Shown here one piece after another: positions 1-7,626 of a stretch of DNA of 64,000 nucleotides. Numbering within the stretch: position 1 is the stretch's first letter; each line of letters opens with the position of its first letter. The position numbers and the translations under genes were made by a program. The stretch spans positions 1 through 64,000 of the forward strand of contig JAFXDI010000050.1 in assembly GCA_017521245.1 (NCBI GenBank), in the 5' to 3' direction. Under the pieces are notes generated by a model. That model was not told where the DNA came from, did not search any database, and saw only the letters and a program-made list of their open reading frames with translations. The DNA comes from Bacteroidales bacterium. Lineage in GTDB: Bacteria > Bacteroidota > Bacteroidia > Bacteroidales > G3-4614.

Positions 1-1302
1 AACAGTATTGCGGTCAATCACATTTACAAGAGCAGTAGCTGTTTGAATACGGTATGTCTCGTATAATGCTTTGTCCTCTTCTGATAATGAAGGATCATCT
101 GCTTTGGGGTTCTCAATTGTAAATCCAATATTTGCTTGTCCTGCTGCTTGTACCTCAAACTCAAACTCAAATTGTTGAGTATTGATTTTTTGCATACCAA
201 TATATTTAACAGGTGCATTTGCTCCTTGTGGTAATGTTAAGTTCCAGTCAATGAAATCTCCACGATCATCTGGACTCATTGTGTACCATACAATGATTTT
301 GAATCTTTCTGGCTCTGCATTCTCTTCAACATTTCCACCTACATATTTTAGGTAACTTTTGTTTAATTTGCGACTTGTTAATTTTACATCCTCGCTGTAT
401 GTATTAATTTGGCTGAATGAGATATAAAGCTCATTAAAATGTTTTCCATCATCACATGTTAGGTAAAGTTGTAATGTTTTATCCTCTATTGTTATGGCAA
501 TAATTCCTTGCTCATAAACATTTGCAGTTGATGTTAATGGAAGAGAAACAACCCAAACATCATTGCTGTCATCAATTGTTACGTCTCCTATTTCAAGGGT
601 TAATCCATCAGCTACATAATTTTCTTTGTTTAGCAAAATCTCTTTAACTGCTGCTTTTTGCTCATCGGAAGCTCCATCTAAATAACAGAAGAAAGAGTAA
701 TTCAATGTCAATGTCTCTCCTAAATAGATAGTTTTGTATGTTAACAATCCTATACCATCATTTGGGTTATTAGGGTTAATTATATTGTGAGATAGATATA
801 CACCATAGTCTACTGTTATAGGTATATCTTTTACATAACCGCCAAGAATTATACGACAGATTAGCTCCTCTTTTTGAGTTCCTGCTGTAAATTTTACTTT
901 ATAGCCTAAATCATCGGGCATTAAACTATATACCACCTTTGCATCGGTTATACTATTATCTGCAAGAGCCTCGTTTTTTAATAGTTCAACACCAAATGGA
1001 TATAAATCAGAATCAAGATAATCAGATGATTCTATCTCTACATAAAATTCCGACTCAGCAAGTGGTGCCAGCTGTAAACTCTCTATTGATACAGAAACTA
1101 GGCTATAATCAATCTCTGGTTCTTCATATTCAAATCGTATAGAATCAACTTTAGATAGATCATAAATTGATAGGTTATCATCTTTCATATAAACCTGCAT
1201 CATCTTTTTCTCATCAACACTCTCTTCTGTGTTTTGCGACTGTACACAAAAGAGTGTCATGAACAAAAGCATGGTTGTTAATATTGCTTTTATAGATTTC
1301 AT
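1..1302 (-). CDS. Secreted protein of unknown function, C-terminus beyond window
   Basis: An open frame of 434 codons runs without a stop from an ATG at 1302 to the window edge, so the C-terminus is missing. The N-terminus is a signal peptide (charged MKSIK, then a hydrophobic stretch to about residue 23). Residues about 35-60 contain a YDLSKVDSIRF motif that resembles SINIDEIDKITF in the gene just upstream. This type of segment is common near the N-terminus of surface-exposed Bacteroidetes proteins. The remainder looks beta-rich, with many Asp, Asn, Thr and Val residues, and I recognise no enzyme motif. It lies 30 bp after the 166-aa T9SS-tail protein and is probably co-transcribed with it. 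It may be an adhesin or binding protein, possibly with its own sorting tail outside the window. The function is unknown. Confidence 0.75.
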   Translation of the reverse strand, partial: MKSIKAILTTMLLFMTLFCVQSQNTEESVDEKKMMQVYMKDDNLSIYDLSKVDSIRFEYEEPEIDYSLVSVSIESLQLAPLAESEFYVEIESSDYLDSDLYPFGVELLKNEALADNSITDAKVVYSLMPDDLGYKVKFTAGTQKEELICRIILGGYVKDIPITVDYGVYLSHNIINPNNPNDGIGLLTYKTIYLGETLTLNYSFFCYLDGASDEQKAAVKEILLNKENYVADGLTLEIGDVTIDDSNDVWVVSLPLTSTANVYEQGIIAITIEDKTLQLYLTCDDGKHFNELYISFSQINTYSEDVKLTSRKLNKSYLKYVGGNVEENAEPERFKIIVWYTMSPDDRGDFIDWNLTLPQGANAPVKYIGMQKINTQQFEFEFEVQAAGQANIGFTIENPKADDPSLSEEDKALYETYRIQTATALVNVIDRNTV

Positions 1303-1332
1303 GATAATTTTTGTTTTTTATGTTCAGTTATA

Positions 1333-1833
1333 CTATTTTATAATTTTCTTTGTTACCACTTGTTCGCCTGATTGTGCAACTACGATATAGATTCCATTAG
1401 GGTAGTTGCTAACATTAAGGGTTACAACATCTACTCCATGAGCAACTGTTTGCATTAATACTCCTTGCATATTGTATAGTTGCACTTGATTGACTACTTC
1501 AGATGAGGTTACTTTTACTTCTCCTGTCGATGCTATATAGAGTATCTCTATTTCAGCAGTTTCAACTTCACTCTCCTCTATGGCTGTTATATCAGTATCA
1601 CCAAAGGTAATAACCTCAATATTATCTATTGCCATGGGGGTTCCCATACCCGATATGGTAATATTTACTTCATCTTCTGACGGGAAGGTTATTTTGTCTA
1701 TTTCATCAATATTTATTGATTGAAATGCTCCTTGCGTTGTTAAATAGACATTCATATATTCAGTTGCAGAAACTCCCACAAAGGGAATGAATGCTAATAA
1801 CAACACTAATTGTTTAATGTAGTTTTTATTCAT
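1333..1833 (-). CDS. Secreted protein with T9SS type A sorting tail
   Basis: A 166-aa protein. Residues 1-24 form a signal peptide. Residues about 25-60 hold a short motif ending IDEIDKITFP, and the last 75 or so residues resemble the type A Por secretion-system C-terminal domain. The tail shows LYNMQGVLMQ, then VSNYPNGIYIVVA, and ends VTKKIIK. In the known system the domain directs a protein across the outer membrane by T9SS and is then removed. Little is left between signal peptide and tail, about 60 residues, so this is an unusually small cargo with no visible enzymatic domain. It is followed after 30 bp by the long secreted protein that runs off the window. Its promoter region contains the ten-base G/C run and long inverted repeat described separately, so expression may vary between cells (inference). 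Confidence 0.8.
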   Translation of the reverse strand: MNKNYIKQLVLLLAFIPFVGVSATEYMNVYLTTQGAFQSINIDEIDKITFPSEDEVNITISGMGTPMAIDNIEVITFGDTDITAIEESEVETAEIEILYIASTGEVKVTSSEVVNQVQLYNMQGVLMQTVAHGVDVVTLNVSNYPNGIYIVVAQSGEQVVTKKIIK

Positions 1834-1953
1834 AATATATATTTAATTGTTTTACTATTACGTTTCTTGGATCATTTAAGTCATTTTAGTTATTATTGCG
1901 GTAAGTTTATGAAACCAAAAACTAACGAATGCACAATAACATGTATTTTTTTG

Positions 1954-1984
1954 CAAAAATAAACATAAATTTGCATTTTACCCC
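1954..1984 (-). promoter_or_regulatory. Candidate promoter with G-run at -33
   Basis: On the minus strand TATTTTTG (1954-1961) matches the Bacteroidetes -7 box TAnnTTTG. With the usual 19-base spacer the -33 element falls exactly on the first four bases of the G10 run (1981-1984) instead of TTTG. It would drive the T9SS-tail gene starting at 1833 with a leader of about 110 nt. There is no recognisable -33 element. Confidence 0.5.
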
Positions 1985-2038
1985 CCCCCCATTGTTAATT
2001 ATTGTTAATTATTGTTAATCAATAATTAACAATGGGGG
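1981..2038. repeat. 19-bp inverted repeat with C10 run and triple ATTGTTAATT
   Basis: Ten C at 1981-1990 are followed by three consecutive copies of ATTGTTAATT/C (1991-2020) and then the reverse complement. Bases 1986-2004 pair perfectly with 2020-2038 (19 bp, five G-C pairs at the base, 15-base loop). Because the left arm is a tandem repeat, the right arm can also pair with the nearer copy, leaving only a 5-base loop but losing the G-C clamp. No T-run follows on either strand, so it is not a standard terminator. A 10-base C/G run is conspicuous in such an AT-rich region. Confidence 0.85.
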
Positions 2039-2224
2039 ATAATATCTTTATATTTTACATAAAAAAAGAACTTCTCAAGTTTACAATAATATATAATTTG
2101 GTCATAACCAAACCTGCGTAAACATTTAATTAAGATATAGGCAGACAATTTATTAAAAGTTTGACAAAGGATAGGATATAAACTCTTTATTTAATTTATC
2201 TTTAACAAAAGAGGAGGATAGTAT

Positions 2225-3136
2225 TTAAAACTTTATTTTCAACCCCTCGTTTGCTAAGATTGTATTTGCAAACTCCTTTTGTGCTTCTTGCAAAAGAGGG
2301 GATTCATCTTTGTAACGAGTTGAGAAGTGACCTATAATCAACTGCTCTACCTCTGCCTCTTTTGCTATTTTTGCTGCTTGTAGAGCGGTTGTGTGGTAGC
2401 GTTTACTGGCGGTCTTCTCCATATCGTGAAGATAGGTTGCTTCATGATACAGAAGTGATACTCCTGTTATATGCGGAATGATTGATGTTGTATATTTTGT
2501 ATCGGAGCAATAGGCGTAACTTGATGCCGGTGATGGAGGTGATACCAACTCACAATTTGGGATTATCTCACCATCGGGTGTAATATAATCTGCTCCCTCT
2601 TTTATGCGAGGTAACTCTTTTAGAGGTATATTATACCTCTCTACCCTCTCTTTTATTATATGGGGCAATTTGTTTATCTCTTCAAACTTGAATCCGAATG
2701 TTGGAATGCGATGTTTTAAGGGGAAAGATGTTACTCGAAGTGTTCCATCGTTATAGATTTCTGCAACTTTAGATGGAAGTGGTTCTATTGTTATTTTTAG
2801 CGTACTTCCACTGCAATAGTAATCAATTTGCGGGCGAAGTAGTGTCTCTAAATCGGAGTGAGCATGTATCACTATTTCTCCTGTGCGTTCTTGCAATTCA
2901 AGGGTTGATATAAACCCTATTAGTCCAAAACAGTGATCGCCATGAAGGTGCGAGATGAATATATGAGAGAGTCGGTTTTGATTTAATCCATTACGATAGA
3001 ATTGACGTTGTGTTCCCTCACCACAATCTATCATAAAGTGTTTCCCGCGATATGTTAATACCTGCGATGATAGCTGATGGCGTCCTGATGGTTTTGCCGA
3101 ACCACAACCTAATATGGTTAATTCAAACTCTTTCAT
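2225..3136 (-). CDS. rnz: Ribonuclease Z
   Basis: Metallo-beta-lactamase-fold tRNA 3' endonuclease (RNase Z/ElaC). It removes the 3' trailer of tRNA precursors in the cytoplasm, which matters for tRNAs whose CCA is not encoded, such as the tRNA at 37743-37816. Visible motifs from the chosen start are LGCGSAKPS near the N-terminus, MIDCGEGTQ, the zinc-binding HLHGDH (residues 63-68), the YCSDTKY aspartate region and the late IGHFSTRY histidine. An in-frame TTG/ATG extension back to 3196 would add about 20 residues (RGVRGIPRPKKG) with no counterpart in the family. I therefore start at ATG 3136, giving 303 aa, the normal length. It is the last gene of a SIMPL-tadA-unknown-rnz operon. Confidence 0.93.
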   Translation of the reverse strand: MKEFELTILGCGSAKPSGRHQLSSQVLTYRGKHFMIDCGEGTQRQFYRNGLNQNRLSHIFISHLHGDHCFGLIGFISTLELQERTGEIVIHAHSDLETLLRPQIDYYCSGSTLKITIEPLPSKVAEIYNDGTLRVTSFPLKHRIPTFGFKFEEINKLPHIIKERVERYNIPLKELPRIKEGADYITPDGEIIPNCELVSPPSPASSYAYCSDTKYTTSIIPHITGVSLLYHEATYLHDMEKTASKRYHTTALQAAKIAKEAEVEQLIIGHFSTRYKDESPLLQEAQKEFANTILANEGLKIKF

Positions 3137-3199
3137 TTGATATGGATTACCTTTTTTCGGACGTGGTATGCCACGCACGCCCCTACTTTCCATCAATTT

Positions 3200-3472
3200 T
3201 TAACGACCGGTTGCTCGTTTTAATTCTTTGTAGAAAGCTTGTTCATCGGGTGTAAGTTTTGATAGTATCTCCTCTTCATACTCCTCTAAATCTTCTTGCT
3301 CCTCTACTTGTGAGATTATTGATGTGCCTATGTCGTGCATATCTTTTATACTCTTTGCAGTTAGCAATTTGCTCGCTGTTTGTACTCCGTATGTTCCACC
3401 ATGTAATATCATACTCAGGAGTATTGCCATTTCGGGTTTTATCTCAAACGAGACTATTACTTTCTTGCTCAT
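3200..3472 (-). CDS. Hypothetical protein, 90 aa
   Basis: A small soluble protein of 90 aa between tadA and rnz, 1 bp after the tadA stop. The N-terminal half (VSFEIKPEMAILLSMILHG) is hydrophobic and helical, and the C-terminal half is strongly acidic (EEQEDLEEYEEEI) and ends in a basic LKRATGR. There is no signal peptide and no clear membrane segment. I recognise no family. Its position inside a tRNA-processing operon (tadA and rnz) suggests co-expression with RNA metabolism genes, but that is the only clue. Confidence 0.7.
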   Translation of the reverse strand: MSKKVIVSFEIKPEMAILLSMILHGGTYGVQTASKLLTAKSIKDMHDIGTSIISQVEEQEDLEEYEEEILSKLTPDEQAFYKELKRATGR

Positions 3473-3473
3473 A

Positions 3474-3914
3474 TCATCTTTTGTTTTTGAAAAATTCCTG
3501 TATTATCTCGGCACACTCTTTTGCCATTATTCCTTTTGTTATTTCTGTTTTGGGATGTAACGCCTCGGGAGCAAATCGTGAGAATCCTCGCTTTGCATCA
3601 TCGGCACCCCAAACCAAACGTCCTAACTGCGACCACCCTAATGCTCCTGCACACATTATGCAAGGCTCCAATGTTACATACATAGTGCATTTGTTCAGAT
3701 ATTTTCCGCCCAATTGGTTTGTTGCCGCAGTTATTGCCTGCATCTCAGCATGGGCAGTTACATCGTTTAGCATCTCTGTCAGATTATGCGTCCTTGCTAT
3801 TACCATTCCGTTGCACACCACTATTGCCCCAACCGGAATCTCCCCGTCAGAGTATGCTGTTTGGGCTTCGCGATAAGCCATCTGCATAAACTTTTCATCA
3901 TCTGAAATGCTCAT
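3474..3914 (-). CDS. tadA: tRNA-specific adenosine deaminase
   Basis: Zinc-dependent deaminase that converts A34 to inosine in the tRNA-Arg(ACG) wobble position. The 146-aa length is typical. The zinc and catalytic residues are visible: TAHAEMQA with His55 and Glu57, and LEPCIMCAGA with Cys85 and Cys88. The sequence around FSRFAPEALHPKTEI is like the TadA C-terminal region. It starts 3 bp after the SIMPL gene stop and is followed at 1 bp by the 90-aa unknown and then rnz. All four lie on one strand and share the promoter at 4653-4685. The other deaminase of the window (12471-12935) lacks the TadA-type ending and is more like guanine or cytosine deaminases. Confidence 0.93.
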   Translation of the reverse strand: MSISDDEKFMQMAYREAQTAYSDGEIPVGAIVVCNGMVIARTHNLTEMLNDVTAHAEMQAITAATNQLGGKYLNKCTMYVTLEPCIMCAGALGWSQLGRLVWGADDAKRGFSRFAPEALHPKTEITKGIMAKECAEIIQEFFKNKR

Positions 3915-3917
3915 TAT

Positions 3918-4625
3918 CTAATCTTCAAGAAAATATGTTACACTTGTTACTACTCGCACCTCTTTTATTTGAGGTGTGTTATTATCTCGGTCGCTTATGG
4001 TAAATTGTCCTTGATTGGCTGTTTTTATTTTCCCCAACTTGCTTTGTGAATCGGCAGCAAATTTCTCGGCTGTTGTTCGTGCATTTATGGTTGCCTCCTC
4101 AATCATTTGGGGTTTTATATCGTTAAGACCTGTAAATGTAAAGGTTGGTTGATATTCGTAACTCCCTACTATGATTGCTACTCCTTTTTTTATTAAATCG
4201 GCTTGTTTAAGCATCAATTGGGTTACTAAGTTTACCTTATTTGATGTTACGGTTATTATGGATGTTACATTGTAACGGTATAAGTAGTTCTGATTTCCGT
4301 AACGCTCCGCCTGTAAATCTACTATCTCGGGAGCTGCAATAATTATCTCACTCTCATCTATACCATTCTCCTTTAAGAATGATATTATTATATTGTTCTT
4401 TGTATTTATGGTATTATATAGGTCTGTTAAGTTATTGCCTATCTCCTTAAATGTAATTGGCCATATTACCTTATCGGCCGGCACTTCACGTACAGATAGT
4501 CCTTTTACATTTACCACTCGTGACATTTCTGTTGTTGTAATTATGGCTTTCGCTATCGCAAAGCCACCTAAAAAGATTCCTATGGCAACCAATGCCGCGG
4601 CTACGGGTAATTTACACTTCTCCAT
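3918..4625 (-). CDS. SIMPL domain-containing protein
   Basis: A 235-aa protein with one N-terminal membrane segment (residues about 7-30) followed by a SIMPL/DUF541 domain in the periplasm. Family features seen are NVKGLSVREVPADKVIWPI at the start of the domain, the LKENGIDESEI block and the IEEATINARTTAEKFA block near the C-terminus. Members of the family (for example the BP26 oligomers of Brucella) form channel-like assemblies, and the cellular role is usually unknown. It is the first gene of the operon ending in rnz and has a good TTTG-N21-TAACTTTG promoter immediately upstream. Confidence 0.8.
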   Translation of the reverse strand: MEKCKLPVAAALVAIGIFLGGFAIAKAIITTTEMSRVVNVKGLSVREVPADKVIWPITFKEIGNNLTDLYNTINTKNNIIISFLKENGIDESEIIIAAPEIVDLQAERYGNQNYLYRYNVTSIITVTSNKVNLVTQLMLKQADLIKKGVAIIVGSYEYQPTFTFTGLNDIKPQMIEEATINARTTAEKFAADSQSKLGKIKTANQGQFTISDRDNNTPQIKEVRVVTSVTYFLED

Positions 4626-4652
4626 AAATATTTTTTTTAGTTTTTAGAATAG

Positions 4653-4685
4653 CAAAGTTATAAAAATATTATTTATCTTCGCAAA
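4653..4685 (-). promoter_or_regulatory. Promoter of the SIMPL-tadA-rnz operon
   Basis: On the minus strand TTTG (4682-4685), a 21-base spacer and TAACTTTG (4653-4660) fit the Bacteroidetes promoter. The start codon at 4625 follows about 28 bases later. Confidence 0.7.
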
Positions 4686-4701
4686 CGAAACGGAGTTATT
4701 A

Positions 4702-4709
4702 TACGTTTG
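4702..4709 (+). promoter_or_regulatory. -7 box of the ferritin promoter
   Basis: TACGTTTG matches TAnnTTTG and lies 45 bases before the ferritin start. The expected -33 position reads TCGC, so the promoter lacks a good upstream element and may need an activator. It is divergent from the SIMPL operon promoter. Confidence 0.5.
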
Positions 4710-4753
4710 TTTTATATATTATTAATGTATGTATAAACTTTAAATTAAATAAT

Positions 4754-5275
4754 ATGTTAAGTAAAAGATTAGAAGATGCTCTAAATGCACAAATTAGTGC
4801 GGAGTTCTGGTCGGCATATCTATATTTATCAATGTCGGTTGATGCTTCGGCTAAGGGTTACAAAGGTGTGGCTAACTGGTTTGCTGTTCAATTTAAGGAG
4901 GAACAGGCTCACGCTCAAATTTTCATTAACTATGTTCTTGCTCGTGGAGGCAAAGTTGAGTTAGCTCCTATCCCTGAGGTTAAGACAAGCTGGGAGACTC
5001 CTCTTGAGGCTTTTGAAGATACTATTGTTCATGAGCGTAAGGTAACTTCGCTTATTAACGAACTTTGCCATATTGCGGCTGAAGAGAAGGATTTTGCCAC
5101 TTCAAATATGCTTGTTTGGTTTGTTGATGAGCAAGTTGAGGAAGAAGAGAATGTTCAAGAGCAAATTGATGCTATGCGTGCTGTGGATGGTAATAAGTTT
5201 GGCTTGTATATGATTGATAAAGATCTTGCCACTCGTACTTACGTTACCCCTACTCCTTTGGCAGGAAAAGAGTAG
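4754..5275 (+). CDS. ftnA: Non-haem ferritin
   Basis: Iron-storage protein of 173 aa that forms a 24-subunit shell and oxidises Fe(II). The residues of the diiron centre known from E. coli FtnA are all present at the same numbers: Glu17, Glu50, His53, Glu94, Gln127 and Glu130, with Tyr24 beside them. Glu49 and Glu126 are also kept. The start at 4754 gives the usual MLSKRLEDALNAQI beginning. The gene stands alone, between its own -7 box and a bidirectional terminator shared with transketolase. In Bacteroides, ferritin is known to respond to oxygen and iron. Nothing in this sequence shows that directly. Confidence 0.96.
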   Translation: MLSKRLEDALNAQISAEFWSAYLYLSMSVDASAKGYKGVANWFAVQFKEEQAHAQIFINYVLARGGKVELAPIPEVKTSWETPLEAFEDTIVHERKVTSLINELCHIAAEEKDFATSNMLVWFVDEQVEEEENVQEQIDAMRAVDGNKFGLYMIDKDLATRTYVTPTPLAGKE

Positions 5276-5344
5276 ATTCATTTGTTAGCTGTCTGATAAC
5301 AGAAACAAGTCAACCATATAGTTATGGTTAAAAAATAAAAATGT

Positions 5345-5392
5345 AAAAGGTTGTCCAAACTTTGAAGTTCACTTCAATATAGACAACCTTTT
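5345..5392. terminator. Bidirectional terminator, ftnA / tkt
   Basis: AAAAGGTTGTC (5345-5355) pairs with GACAACCTTTT (5382-5392), and an inner GAAGT/ACTTC dyad lies at 5364-5375. It sits between convergent ends of ferritin and transketolase with A/T runs on both sides. Confidence 0.85.
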
Positions 5393-5417
5393 ATATTATA
5401 ACTATTGTATAGGTTTA

Positions 5418-7454
5418 TTATTTCCCTAACATTGCTTTTACTTGTTTTAGTACGTTCTCAGCAGAGAATCCAAATTTGTCATCCAACACTTTATAAGGAG
5501 CTGAATATCCAAAGTGATCTAATCCCCAGACTACTCCGTTTACTCCTACCAAACGTGCCATTGCCGAAGGTAATCCTGCTGTTAAGCCGAATACCGGTTT
5601 ATCTGTTGGAATTACACTTGCTCTGTACTCAGGTGTTTGGTTGAAGAATAGTCCTGTTGATGGAGCTGATACTACTTGTGCTTTTATTCCTGCTTCGTGC
5701 AACAGGGGTAGTGCTGCCATTAGGGTTGATACCTCACTTCCGCTTGCAACCATTACAACATCAGGATTTTCATCTTTTGCCACGATGTATGCTCCCTTCT
5801 CTGCTTGTAGTGCCTCTTCGTAACGATCGCCGTTCATCGCTGGAATATCATCTACGTTTTGACGTGACAAAATCAATGCTGTTGGCGAATCGGTGTTCTC
5901 CATTGCTAACTTCCAAGCCACAACAGTCTCTGCACCGTCGGCAGGGCGTAGTACCAACATACTGTTTTTACCTTTGTGGTTTTTCAACTCTTCCAACAAG
6001 CGGATTTGGGCCTCTTGTTCTACCGGTTGGTGTGTTGGTCCGTCCTCTCCTACGCGGAAGGCATCGTGTGTCCATACATATTTTACAGGAAGTCGCATTA
6101 ATGCAGACATTCTTGCAACTGGTTTTATATAGTCAGAGAATACAAAGAATGTTCCACTTGCAGCTATTATTCCTCCGTGCAATACCATACCGTTCATTAC
6201 GGCAGCCATAGTTATCTCACTTACTCCTGCATGAAGGAACGCTCCCTCAAAGTTATATGGTGCAAATGCTCCTGTCTTTTTCAAGAATCCATCGGTTTTA
6301 TCAGAGTTTGCCAAGTCGGCTGATGCCACAACCATATTACCTATATTCTCGCCAAATACCGACAACACTGTTGATGATGCTACGCGTGTTGCTTGGTTAG
6401 GTTTTAGTGCTATTGATTTGTAATCGATAGCAGGCACTTCACCCGACATATATTTTTTGAGTAACTCTGCTTTCTCTGGATTTGCTTTCTCCCACTCTGC
6501 TTGTTGTGCTTTTCGCTCTGCTACAATTTTACGCAACTCCGCCTTACGCTCTTCGTATAGTTGAACTGTTTCGGGGAAGAATGTAAATGGATCTTCAGGG
6601 TTTCCTCCCAAGTTTAAGATTGTTTTCTCTACCGATGCACCTGCTGCACTGATTGGTTGCCCATGAGTTGAGCATTGACGCTCGAAATTGCTTCCGTCCT
6701 CTTTTACAGCTCCTTTACCCATTATTGTTTTACCAATGATTATGGTTGGACGCTTCTCCTCGTTTTGTGCTACTATCAAAGCATCGTATATTGCTTGAGA
6801 ATCGTTTCCGTCTATCTCTATTACGTTCCAATTCCACGCACGATATTTTGCCGCTGTATCTTCTGTTGTTACGGCATCGGTATCTGTTGATAGCTGAATA
6901 TCGTTACTATCGAAGAACATAATCAGGTTATTCAATCCAAAGTATCCTGCCATACGTCCTGCTCCTTGCGATATCTCCTCTTGAATTCCTCCGTCAGAGA
7001 TGAAGGCGTATGTTTTGTGTGACATCCATTCTCCAAAACGTGCTACCATAAAACGCTCTGCCATTGCTGCTCCTACTGCCATAGCATGTCCTTGTCCGAG
7101 TGGACCTGAGGTGTTCTCTACTCCACGCTCAATGTTTAGCTCCGGGTGTCCGGGAGTTTTTGTTCCCCATTGGCGGAAATCTTTTATCTCATCCATGGTA
7201 AAGTTACCAATCATTGCCAATACGCTGTATAGCATTGGTGACATATGTCCCGGATCAAGGAAGAAACGGTCGCGATTCATCCATGTTGCATCATCAGGGT
7301 CGTAAACCATTACTTTTGAGTAGAGTGTATTTATAAAATCTGCTCCGCCCATTGCTCCTCCTGGGTGACCTGATTTTGCTTTCTCCACCATTGCCACTGT
7401 TAGTACGCGAATATTATCCGCTACTCTCTCTTGAATTTTCTTGTCGATTGCCAT
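5418..7454 (-). CDS. tkt: Transketolase
   Basis: Thiamine-diphosphate enzyme of the non-oxidative pentose phosphate pathway that transfers two-carbon units between sugar phosphates. Full length at 678 aa. Seen in order: AKSGHPGGAMGGAD (around residue 29), GPLGQGHAMAVG (around 120), the cofactor-binding SDGGIQEEISQG and FFDSNDIQLS segment (around 150-185), then the pyrimidine domain with FRVGEDGPTHQPVEQ (around 470), and the C-terminal domain with GSEVSTLMAA. The conserved active-site histidines in SGHPGG, GQGHA and DGPTHQ are present. It is transcribed alone. The terminator of galK lies upstream and the ftnA/tkt terminator lies downstream. Confidence 0.96.
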   Translation of the reverse strand: MAIDKKIQERVADNIRVLTVAMVEKAKSGHPGGAMGGADFINTLYSKVMVYDPDDATWMNRDRFFLDPGHMSPMLYSVLAMIGNFTMDEIKDFRQWGTKTPGHPELNIERGVENTSGPLGQGHAMAVGAAMAERFMVARFGEWMSHKTYAFISDGGIQEEISQGAGRMAGYFGLNNLIMFFDSNDIQLSTDTDAVTTEDTAAKYRAWNWNVIEIDGNDSQAIYDALIVAQNEEKRPTIIIGKTIMGKGAVKEDGSNFERQCSTHGQPISAAGASVEKTILNLGGNPEDPFTFFPETVQLYEERKAELRKIVAERKAQQAEWEKANPEKAELLKKYMSGEVPAIDYKSIALKPNQATRVASSTVLSVFGENIGNMVVASADLANSDKTDGFLKKTGAFAPYNFEGAFLHAGVSEITMAAVMNGMVLHGGIIAASGTFFVFSDYIKPVARMSALMRLPVKYVWTHDAFRVGEDGPTHQPVEQEAQIRLLEELKNHKGKNSMLVLRPADGAETVVAWKLAMENTDSPTALILSRQNVDDIPAMNGDRYEEALQAEKGAYIVAKDENPDVVMVASGSEVSTLMAALPLLHEAGIKAQVVSAPSTGLFFNQTPEYRASVIPTDKPVFGLTAGLPSAMARLVGVNGVVWGLDHFGYSAPYKVLDDKFGFSAENVLKQVKAMLGK

Positions 7455-7483
7455 TTTTGATAACTCGTTAGGTTTTTATATAG

Positions 7484-7521
7484 TACGGTATGCCCGTATT
7501 TTATTCTCTTTTGCAAAATTA
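7484..7521 (-). promoter_or_regulatory. tkt -7 box and leader hairpin
   Basis: TAATTTTG on the minus strand (7514-7521) matches TAnnTTTG, but no TTG lies at -33. The expected transcript begins with a small hairpin, TACGG/CCGTA (7484-7498), about 30 bases before the start codon. Confidence 0.5.
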
Positions 7522-7570
7522 ATTATTTATTCTGTATATTTTATATTTTATAGGTATTATTTATCAACAA

Positions 7571-7598
7571 AAAAAACGGAAATCTTCGACTTCCGTTT
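7571..7598 (-). terminator. Terminator after galK
   Basis: An 8-bp stem AAACGGAA (7574-7581) with TTCCGTTT (7591-7598), followed on the minus strand by a T-run. It ends the galM-MFS-galK operon. Confidence 0.8.
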
Positions 7599-7626
7599 TA
7601 ATGATTGGTTTTATTACTGTTTTTTA

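Larger units (their letters stand above)
1834..2224. other. Intergenic region between rnz and the T9SS-tail gene
   Basis: No gene is visible in these 391 bases. On the minus strand, in transcription order, the region holds a small 5-bp hairpin followed by seven T (2061-2082), which may weakly terminate the rnz operon. It then holds a 6-bp dyad with a 4-base loop (2097-2112), which lies just before that hairpin. Further downstream are the 19-bp inverted repeat with its ten-base G/C run (1981-2038), a TATTTTTG box (1954-1961) and a long AT-rich leader to the start codon at 1833. The arrangement looks like the end of one operon and a structured control region for the next. Confidence 0.6.

Noticed and set aside
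3137-3196. N-terminal extension of RNase Z from TTG/ATG at 3193-3196
   Set aside because: The added residues are basic and proline-rich and have no counterpart in the family. The ATG at 3136 gives normal length.
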